Source: Plumapathes pennacea
Taxonomy: Eukaryota; Cnidaria; Anthozoa; Antipatharia; Myriopathidae
Direction of reading: 5' to 3'
DNA length: 64,000 nt
NCBI GenBank assembly: GCA_964036295.1
Contig: OZ038472.1
Location: forward strand, 7,090,001 to 7,154,000
The notes below the pieces were generated by a model. It saw only the letters and a list, made by a program, of their open reading frames with translations. It was not told the origin of the DNA and made no database searches. How positions within the stretch are numbered: the first letter of the stretch is position 1; each line of letters opens with the position of its first letter. The position numbers and the translations under genes are program-made. Shown here one piece after another: positions 55,980 through 64,000 of this stretch.

Positions 55980-56885
55980 TGATCTGAAAAACGAGTAGCC
56001 TCACTCCCTTACCATAAATAACGACCGGTCCCTTAGATTCGGCGATATTGTGGGACGTAAAAGGCAGGCTTTTAAGCTTAATTCACTTAAAACTCAAAAG
56101 TCTTAACTTAAAAGTTGAATTCAGGTTAAAATTTGTATACGAGTAAAACGAATTCAATTTTATAAAAAGGCAATAATACCTAAATTACTAAATTAGCACC
56201 TATTTAATTTAGTAAATAGCGATTCATGAGAAATGGCTACTTTTAAGTACTTGCTGAATTTAAGAATTAGCAAAAAGATGTTGACACATCGTCACAAATT
56301 TGCATGAAAACACTACGGAAATATTTATTGCTCGTCGGTGGCAAATGCGAAACTGCGAAACTGCGGAACAGTGTAACTTTCATATTTGTTTTGTGAGAAG
56401 TTACAGTTTAGATCTCCAAAATCTTTAAAATTCCTAGGAACTGCTAAAATAGTCGCTAAGTCGAGTGAAAAAAATGTCCATACAAACTTAACGAATCAGC
56501 TAGACGTTCACGTTAGCAGAGGGTTTAGATGACAGTCTTGCTTTTTCCAATATCACAAGCTGAATACAGATAGGTTACTATAAAATATTTTGACTGTGCA
56601 TTCTGTAAAATGTCAGTATATCACGCCGCAATAGCCCAATTTGGAAACGATGCTTTAAAACGAGGCTCAGTGCGAAACCCTCCAAATGAGCCTGAGTTTG
56701 ATTCTAGAAGTTTTACACGTTACTCTGTTGCTTCCGGACTATTGAAACCAAACCATTTTGGTGCATAATACAACCCCGTTTTAGAGCCCTTCGTCGATGT
56801 GCTCCGTCAGACTAAACAACTTAGAACATGACGTCAACAATTGTGATTAACTAATTAAAATAGGGTAAAAATCTGTTCACAGTTT
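55980..56885. other. Unassigned stretch upstream of the J-domain exon
   Basis: No repeat or gene seen. It may hold the promoter and 5' UTR of the J-domain gene. Confidence 0.3.
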
Positions 56886-56889
56886 AGTT

Positions 56890-57081
56890 ATGGAGCTGTT
56901 TTACGAACAACTAGATCTGCCTGTTGGTGCAACCAAACAAGAGATCAACAGCCAATATAGGAGAAAGGCCAGGGCATGTCACCCAGATAAGAACGGGGGT
57001 GACCCTGAGCTGAAGGAACAATTTAAAGTGCTAAACAACGCACATGCGACGTTGCAAAACCAAGAAAATGTGGTGAAGGAG
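56890..57081 (+). CDS. J-domain (DnaJ-like) first exon
   Basis: From ATG 56890 the 64 codons contain a full J-domain: YEQLDLPVGATKQEINSQYR (helix I-II), HPDKNGGDPE with the HPD tripeptide that stimulates Hsp70 ATPase, and FKVLNNAHATL (helix III). It is followed by a donor (GGAG|GTAAAC) at 57082, with an in-frame stop 18 bases into the intron. Downstream exons are not identified in the next kilobase. J-domain proteins deliver substrates to Hsp70. This is one of the few candidates for a host gene in the window; it could equally be a retained exon fragment. Confidence 0.7.
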
Positions 57082-57104
57082 GTAAACATTTTCAGTTAGC
57101 TGCC

Positions 57105-58360
57105 CATTGAAAGGTTTAAATGTACATCAAACAAAGCTAGCGTTAGCATTCTGGGGCGCGGGACACGGAAAAGTCGGGCGAAAGTGAGACGATCCGTGGT
57201 TTACTCGTAGCTGTCTCTTTAAAAAACTAACTGGGAAATATATCGGGTAACACAATTAATTCACGTTTATAAAGCTATAGAACCTCGAAGCTTTACAAAA
57301 AGAAAAGATAACGACTCAGTAAGTATCAAACGCCTTAACAATTTTCATACACGAGTTAAAACTCAGTTTCTAGTCGGTCGAGACACGGCCCTTGTAAAAC
57401 AAAAAGGCGGCGGAGAAGAATTTTGCCTTGGGTTCACTCCGCTATAAACAGCATATCTATTTAAAGGAAGGGCTAAAATTAAGAACTGTAAAAATTTTAA
57501 CGCCAGAGCGATTTCCCTCCAACCCCTTCCAAAAATAAAATTGTGTAACGTCGGCACCCCTTGAGTTATTTGGCAAACCACCATATATATACTGCATTTA
57601 TAGCGCGCAATATAAACTGACAAAAATGTTGCCTTGTGTAATCTATCACGGCAGTTGATGATCCGTGAAAGTATAGATTCTGAACAAATACCCGGCAGAG
57701 ATCGAGCGAAATCTGGCTTTAAAAGTCAGCTTAAGTAATGCCACCGAAAACAATTTTTTCCTTGCAAGTGTTTCTGCTAATGAATATCGAGTAAGAAAGC
57801 AAATTAAATGGCTTTGGACAACAATTCATGTGAAATAAACAAAGAGAAACTGCACTGAAAGATTCGCTGTATATCAATTGATTTTAGGCAATATTTGAGC
57901 TGTGATGTTTTCTTTTTGTTGATTTCGGACGTTTTGAGTTCACTGGTGTTTTTTGCTGAGGAAACTTGGTAGTAACCGTGGTAACCATTGCCTTCGGTTT
58001 GGAGTTGATGTGTTTGTATCGCCGAATTCTCCATTCCGAAGTTCAAACGGGACCTGGTAATGAATTTTGCGCGCGCTAAACTGTGGGATTGTTTTTGGAG
58101 ACGCGTACGGAATTTAAAATCGCGGTAAAATGGACGATGTGGCGGGGAATGTAGAGAAGGAAAACAAGCTAAACAAAGATGATATATACCAGGCGCAAAG
58201 ACAACACGACGTAGGATGGCGACGTGACGGGCCTGGAAGGGCCTGGACTCTAAGAATTTTCATTTCCGGTCAGTCGTGATGGCGTCGCGACATCAAGTTG
58301 GCAACGCGAAAAGTGGAGTTTTCACGTCCCCTCGACAACGCAGCTCACTTTATTGTTTTT
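57105..58360. other. Unassigned stretch after the J-domain exon
   Basis: An ATG at 58131 opens a 48-codon ORF (MDDVAGNVEKENKLNK...) that I do not recognise and that could be an exon of something. Otherwise no gene is supported. Confidence 0.3.
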
Positions 58361-58362
58361 AA

Positions 58363-60233
58363 AGTGCACATAAGCCTTCAGAGGATACATTTTTATACGA
58401 AATTAGGAAGTAATCTAAGCAACTTATGCCCAAAAGAAAGCCTTTCCGAAGCGTTCTTATATTTTTTTCACGCGTTTGAAATCGGAAATATAAAATTCAG
58501 ACCGCGCGATGTAGGAGACTGGGACCTGTGACGTCAGAGGAGTGGCGCGTTTCGGCTCGGCACCTCTTCATAGCTCTTATTTATCAGGTTTGTGTACGTT
58601 TTTCTCGCTGTTTACCCGTGTTTTTGGACTCGTACGGCAATGGCGAGCTCTAGAAGCGATGAAGAAAGCGGTATATCTGATATCTGAACTATATTACGTT
58701 GATTCCGCGTGTATATTGTACGATATCCACTATGAAGTCCAACCCGTGCGCTGACAAGAGCTACTTGCTGACCTAGAATGGCATGAAGCGTAACAGAAAG
58801 GAAAGGGAGGGAAAAGAACAAGAACCATAACACTGCAAGATCGCTCGGAAGAACATTTTGGAGCCAGTAGTTGGTAAGCGTAAAATATGTCCGAGTTTTG
58901 GATTTGTTTACGTGGTACATCTGTAATTGCTTCTCTGTGTTTTACTCATATTTTAGGTGTTCGTGTGGGAATTGCAATGTTGATGTGCTACGGCAGCATC
59001 GGCATTCACAAGCATTGAGATTCTGCGGGTGTCTCACGATAACTCTCGCTCGGGATTTCGACTGAGAGCAGTTGCGTAATTCGTCACGGCAGTTGACCAC
59101 GGTCAGTTATTTTTGACTTCGAGAGAGCGCGGCTCTTCTGAAAACTCCTGGAATGTACAAAAACAGTCATTCTAAACTTCCCTGTACGGGTAGACAATAA
59201 AGTATTACACTTTAATTGCGGTTTGTGGCGCCCTTCTTCACCGTTTGGAGGATTTTGCTTTCGCCGCGGTGGATCAACAGGCGACTGTCAACAGTCAGAA
59301 CGACTCCTTTCGGAGTTTGCCAAAAATTTCCAACTTCTGCGGCCGTCGTCTAACTTCGGCGATGTGGAAACCAAGTTGTTTGAGTAAATATGTGCCACAA
59401 ATCCGGCACACGGTCGACTATAGCCCTAGAAAAATCTAGCCGAAAAACCATCTTTCGCTCGGTTTCAAACATGAATTGCAGTGTCGCAGTGTTGACCTCA
59501 TCGACCATAAACCTTCGGCGAACGCGATGGTTTGCTCATTTGATATTCGATACCTACGATAGAAAAGGTAACAAACTTCCCACAGCTGAATATATTTTGG
59601 ATTAAATATAATTACTTATTACTACCCGTCGACAAATTGTGGGACCCGACGATTACTCGGTCAATCTTTCCCCTTCTTATCAACTTTGTACTACAATACC
59701 GAGATTGTCCTTTACCAGGTCCAAGTCGAGATTGTGCAATTCGTTATTGTCAATTCCATGCAATGTCAAAATCATCTGGTTTGAAATAAGCTGAGCAGAA
59801 CCGGAATTGATCGTCAGCTCCCATTTCACACGTTTGGCCTTGACAAACTGGACCATTTCTCTTTCGCTTCCTCGCTTCACCTCTTTGGTCATTCAGAAAC
59901 TGAAACATATAAAATGCGAATCCTTGCTTATATGATCTGGCTCCCAGGAGCAGCCTCCAACAACACATTTATAAGGCATTTCGGAGTAAAACCGGTGAAA
60001 ACTCTCTTCGGACGAGTCGAGACGCCACTCCTCTGACGTCACAGCCCAGGCCCTTGATCAATCATCTTACGCGGACAAATCTAAACCGGAAGTCAAAATG
60101 GCACTTTTTCGCATGTTTACCGGGCGAAAAAAAATATAAGAACGCTTCGGAAGGGCTTTCTTTTGGGCATAAGTTGCTTAGATTACTTCCTAATTTCGTA
60201 TAAAAATGTATCCTCTGAAGGCTTATGTGCACT
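58363..60233. mobile_element. 1.87-kb TTAA transposon, nonautonomous
   Basis: TTAA at 58359-58362 and 60234-60237 flanks ends AGTGCACATAAGCCTTCAGA. Inverted repeats span about 195-200 bp (58363 to about 58560; about 60030 to 60233), with the outer 80 bp nearly identical and the GTGACGTCAGAGGAGTGGCG block at both inner ends. The interior has no transposase. A short Cys-rich frame near 58957-59060 (CSCGNCNVD) follows a possible acceptor and may be part of a small captured or decayed gene. The ends differ from the other two TTAA elements. Confidence 0.85.
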
Positions 60234-60239
60234 TTAAGG

Positions 60240-61450
60240 GTAAGTAAAACACTTCCACCCACTAAATACTGCCGTACAGGTCACCCTGCTCCGCTCGTCG
60301 TTGTAACTGAAGTTTATATGGTGATTTAACTCGGCTGCCGACGGGATTTTCCCATACTTTCTGTCACGAACTTACAACTGTGGATCGGGCAAGCTTTCAC
60401 TAGAAAAATGCAACTAACTATGAATGCTAGTGGTGTCGTTCTTTCTTAAGGATTTGCAAATGTAATAATTCTTTTTTTGTTTTGGCCGGTGCTCATACAG
60501 TATGACCGAGGAAGCACTTTCCCAATTTTAATACGTACGTAAACATTAGTGTAAACATTAGTAATCGCCAGTCAAGCCATATTTTATTAAATTACTCCAT
60601 TTTCGACTGTAAAGGCTGTAGTTCTCTGTTAATCAAACGGATTGCGCGTTCATGATTGAAGTCCGGTCCTCTTTTGTTACAGGTTATCGTGTCCAACCAC
60701 AGGCGGCCCAATCGCGTGGGTCGTTATAAGGGATTAGTATGGAGAATATCACTCGATCGCTAAACTGCAATTTTAACAGGAATAATAAAGCTTTATCACA
60801 CTGACCTTGTTCATATGTGTAATTTATTGCTTCTTGTGGTGGTATTTTGGCGCTAGAGCGTCTCTAGACGGAATTTTGTCGTTTTCTTCCCCTCCAGTAA
60901 TAAAAATGAGAAGGCTGGAGACTGTGATTTCAAACCGTCCACACTTGCAGCTCGATAAATTCCAGTCGGAGGTCCAAATATCCACAAAATTGCCAGCAGC
61001 CTAAAGAAATGTAAATTTACTTCTCAAATAATGTCTTCCGAAGTGGAAACGGTCATCAGAGTGGCTCTCAAGGCCCGATGTTTTGAGCCAAATCGACGAT
61101 TTGAAAAATGTCAACAGGCTTGGACCTCGCATGCATGACAGCAACACGGCTTCGTGATCGCCCTCCAAGACTCAACCCGGGAGGGTACGGTGTCTTTTGC
61201 GCCGCGCCAGCAAAAACTTTCCAGAGTTCCCACGGGTAGGTGAATGATACTCTTTTGTTCCCAGCGACCACTCACAGTCGAATGATGTCGAGAGCAAGAG
61301 CTTTCCCTCCAAGAAGTGTTTTTCCCGGTCGAGTAGACGAGTATAATTACTTATGTTACGATGAATCCATTCAAACACGTTCAAACACGTTCAAGTCCTT
61401 TCATGTCCGCTAAAAGGTATTATTTAATAATTTCTAACTTCACAAAGGCG
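60240..61450. other. Unassigned stretch
   Basis: No gene recognised between the TTAA element and the helicase fragment. Confidence 0.3.
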
Positions 61451-61508
61451 CTGTTTGCATGGTCAAAGTTTAACCGAGGTCACGAGCAAAACGCTTTTAG
61501 TGGCTGAG

Positions 61509-62207
61509 ATGCAGCTCACTCTCGAGCAATCCAATGCCGTGCAGTTTGCTGCGAGTGGGCACAACGTCTTAATTACGGGCCAGGCAGGGGTTGGAAAATC
61601 TCAAGTTGTGCGAAAAAGGATTAAAAACTGCCACAAATCAGGGAAAAAGGTTGCACTAGTTTGCTCGAGTGGGATTGCCTGCACCGTGTACGAGAATGGA
61701 CATGCCACGACAGTACACTCATATTATGGCATGCAAACCGCTGATTTCCATTGGAGACAGCTCGTAGAGCGTGTCGTTACCACAGCAGTTCTCCAAAAGA
61801 AACTACGAGCAGTGGATGTAATAATATGGGATGAAGCCAGCATGTCAAGCAGCCGAATGCTTGAACTTGTAAACGCAATTCATCACCAGTTATCTATCGG
61901 TGACAGTCCCAGAGAGATGATGCCATTTGCAGGAAAGCAAATGATGATCGTTGGAGAATTTCTGCAGCTGAGGCCAGTGCCTAACATCTTTGATGACGGT
62001 ACATTTATGTTTAGGTCGAGCATCGCGATACCTCATCGTTTCCAGCTGACAACTGTTATGAGTAAGTCACAAAGAGACGGAATGTTCCTGAAGACTCTCA
62101 AAGAACTTCGCTTAGGACTCTGCTCAGCAGAAACAGCCCTTTTCATGGCACGCCTGGCCCGTCGCCTAGAAGGAGATGCTGAGCAAATTTCGTTCTTGAA
62201 AATTTAG
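61509..62207 (+). CDS. PIF1-like helicase fragment
   Basis: From MQLTLEQSNAV the frame holds helicase domain 1 of a PIF1/RecD-type SF1 enzyme: Q-motif-like start, Walker A GQAGVGKS, motif Ia (VCSSGIACTVY), Walker B DEASMSS, motif III GEFLQLRPVP (usual G-D-F-x-Q-L, here Glu for Asp), and an Arg/Gln-rich region. It stops at 62207, before domain 2 motifs IV-VI, so no complete helicase is encoded. Such genes occur in animal transposons (including Helitrons) as well as in PIF1 itself; no Rep/HUH motif is visible here. It could be a first exon, since no intron junction is visible at the stop. Confidence 0.75.
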   Translation: MQLTLEQSNAVQFAASGHNVLITGQAGVGKSQVVRKRIKNCHKSGKKVALVCSSGIACTVYENGHATTVHSYYGMQTADFHWRQLVERVVTTAVLQKKLRAVDVIIWDEASMSSSRMLELVNAIHHQLSIGDSPREMMPFAGKQMMIVGEFLQLRPVPNIFDDGTFMFRSSIAIPHRFQLTTVMSKSQRDGMFLKTLKELRLGLCSAETALFMARLARRLEGDAEQISFLKI

Positions 62208-62209
62208 TG

Positions 62210-64000
62210 GTCCCCAATGTCCCCTGTCTCGAAAGTGTTATGCGCAGTAAAGATGCGCAATGCAAAACCAGGGAATCACCTTAGTTAGACTCACACATCG
62301 AAATTGAAAGAAAAACAGACTCACACGAGAAAAGAAACGATTTTCACGGAGCAAAGGAAGCTGGTCATTTGCTAGTGAATTAATAAAAAGAAACCGTTTT
62401 GCGACATCGCGAAAAATTGTGGAATCTCCGAGTCTTCCATGATTAGAGTTTGCCGCCGAAGTTTTCTTTAAATAAACAAATCCAGATTGGCATCGAAGGG
62501 TACGAAGACCAAGATGGGAAGACTAAGAAAAGTAAATGAAAGAAGCACACGTGCCTTGGTTTGCAATTAAAAGGTATCCCGGAAAAATAACGCTCATGCA
62601 GGCAAGCTGACGGTGAATTCTCTGGTGGCAAAGAGCGGCATGAGCAGACTGGCCAGCAGACGAACCTTCGACGCCGACTAAACGAGCAAGGATATGGGTT
62701 TTCCAGGCGTGCAAGAAGGGAATGCTAACGGAAAAAAGACAAGACTGCGCCTGAAGTACGCACAAGACATTAAGTGTTATGTGCCCTCGTTTTGGACTGA
62801 GGAAGATTTTTCTTTACTTGGATGTGACTTTGTACACAAAATACAATCCGATGAGGACTGCCTTCACGGCGCATTTAAGAGTTTGGCGAAGAAAAGCGAA
62901 GGCCTACCTGTGACAACTAAGGATGCAAAAATCTCGCAGGTGGGTGCAGAGTTCATGTTATCGTGGCAATAGCCTATGAACTGTATTAGATAATAAAGGG
63001 CCAATTCTTGCAGCGTTCATAAAAGAGTATTTCGACATTTGCTTTACGCTAGTCGCGTTAAGCGCACACTGCAAAATACTGAAAAGCATCTACTCGATAA
63101 GACAATTGAAAGTATGGACAGGAGAATGAACTAGATAATTAAGAGCCGCGGTGATCGCACGAAATATTAAGTTGCACTTTATTCACACCAGGCAATCCAT
63201 AACAACTTTTACACTGAATTACTATACGGTTGCTTGTCACATGTTCTAGTCTCGTCGCAGCCATAGTCCTAGGTATGTTTTATGGTTCAGTACGCGAATT
63301 GCCGCTCGATTCACACTCACGTTTCATCATTTTGGGCTGTTACTATAAACACAGTAATATACTATTAGTTTCTGTATTAATTGCTACAGCTTCAACAAGC
63401 ACGATGTTCACGTATGGACAATTATGATTTGCTTTGTGAAAGTGTTTGCCAAAACCGAGACAGTGATGGTGAAAGCATTTTTTCAGAGTGTCTTACATGC
63501 TTTTCACCAGGACTGTAGCTCCAAGGTAGCACAGAAGAGCTTATACTCCCCAGACGACTTAGTAAAAAGATGAACCAGCTAGATGAAATACTCAGGCTAT
63601 ATCTTGGGACACCAATTCCTGTTTTACAGAATACTTTCTTCAGTTATGTATACAATCAAAGTACAGTAAGATCTGCAGGTGTAACAGCAATGATAATATA
63701 ATTCTATCATCAGGCAATACTCTTGTGTGGTTTGTTAAAACACAATTGGTTCGAAAACGTCGGAATTTCATGCCTTGAAAAGTGCTATCTTCGATGAATT
63801 TTTGCCTTATTACATATGCATAAATTTATGTCAAGCGTAACCTTAAACAGTTTGCAAAGCAGAAGTCTTTTACTCAATAATATACCTACACTTCAGATAT
63901 TTATTTACCAAATGCGCACTAAAATGTACGCTTTGTTACTTCTCCACAGGACGTGCATGTTATTGCAGCAGTTACATTGGAAAAATAGTTTGAAGCACTT
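62210..64000. other. Unassigned right edge
   Basis: A 92-codon plus-strand ORF (62694-62972) contains FWTEEDFSLLGCDFVHKIQS and is acidic/hydrophobic mixed; I do not recognise it. I see no second helicase domain and no terminal repeats. Confidence 0.3.

Noticed and set aside
58630-59610. P2X7-like cysteine-rich captured gene inside the 58-60 kb element
   Set aside because: Only CSCGNCNVD is suggestive; flanking frames have stops and no further conserved block could be supported.
1-64000. tRNA, rRNA or other structured RNA genes
   Set aside because: I saw no cloverleaf with A and B boxes and no rRNA-like sequence; absence is by eye only.

Overview
This window is eukaryotic, AT-rich, intron-containing animal DNA, and almost all of the recognisable coding sequence belongs to mobile elements in various states of decay. 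The mix (a DIRS-type tyrosine-recombinase retroelement, CR1/L2-like LINEs whose ORF1 carries an SGNH esterase, TTAA-target DNA transposons, an IS3-like DDE element, Merlin and integrase-OTU remnants, many small foldback MITEs) suggests a cnidarian, probably a stony coral. That is an inference from element content, not a database result.

Layout. 0.5-3.5 kb: broken copy 1 of a multidomain DDE transposase-like gene. 5.25-7.26 kb: old dispersed repeat R1, split by a 1.23-kb MITE with TTAA target duplication (5433-6663). 7.4-13.1 kb: DIRS-like retrotransposon with gag, RT-RNase H and tyrosine recombinase, and a minisatellite inside its gag region. 14589-20741: a 6.15-kb TTAA-flanked DNA transposon with about 970-bp terminal inverted repeats around copy 2 of the same transposase-like gene. 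21-28 kb: repeats, MITEs, a diverged tandem array and a Merlin transposase remnant. 28.0-31.3 kb and 32.3-36.1 kb: two minus-strand LINEs. 36563-41813: a 5.25-kb transposon with about 207-bp inverted repeats, a perfect 6-bp target duplication (CGTTCC), an IS3-like integrase/transposase gene and, convergent to it, a five-exon HECT-type E3 ubiquitin-ligase gene. 42952-46993: a 4.0-kb element with GCGCTTTA-rich inverted ends, encoding a cysteine-peptidase (possible deubiquitinase) domain. 49.0-50.8 kb: decayed integrase-OTU gene. 53.0-54.6 kb: 5'-truncated LINE. 56.9 kb: J-domain exon. 58363-60233: another TTAA element. 61.5-62.2 kb: PIF1-like helicase fragment.

Main result. The 36.56-41.81 kb segment is a complete, delimitable transposon in which the mobility gene and a HECT ligase gene start just inside opposite copies of the same inverted repeat and converge. 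Two other, unrelated elements in the window also carry ubiquitin-system domains (OTU and a C76-like peptidase). Several otherwise good genes carry single-base frameshifts, often in A-runs, so true decay and assembly error cannot be told apart from this sequence alone.
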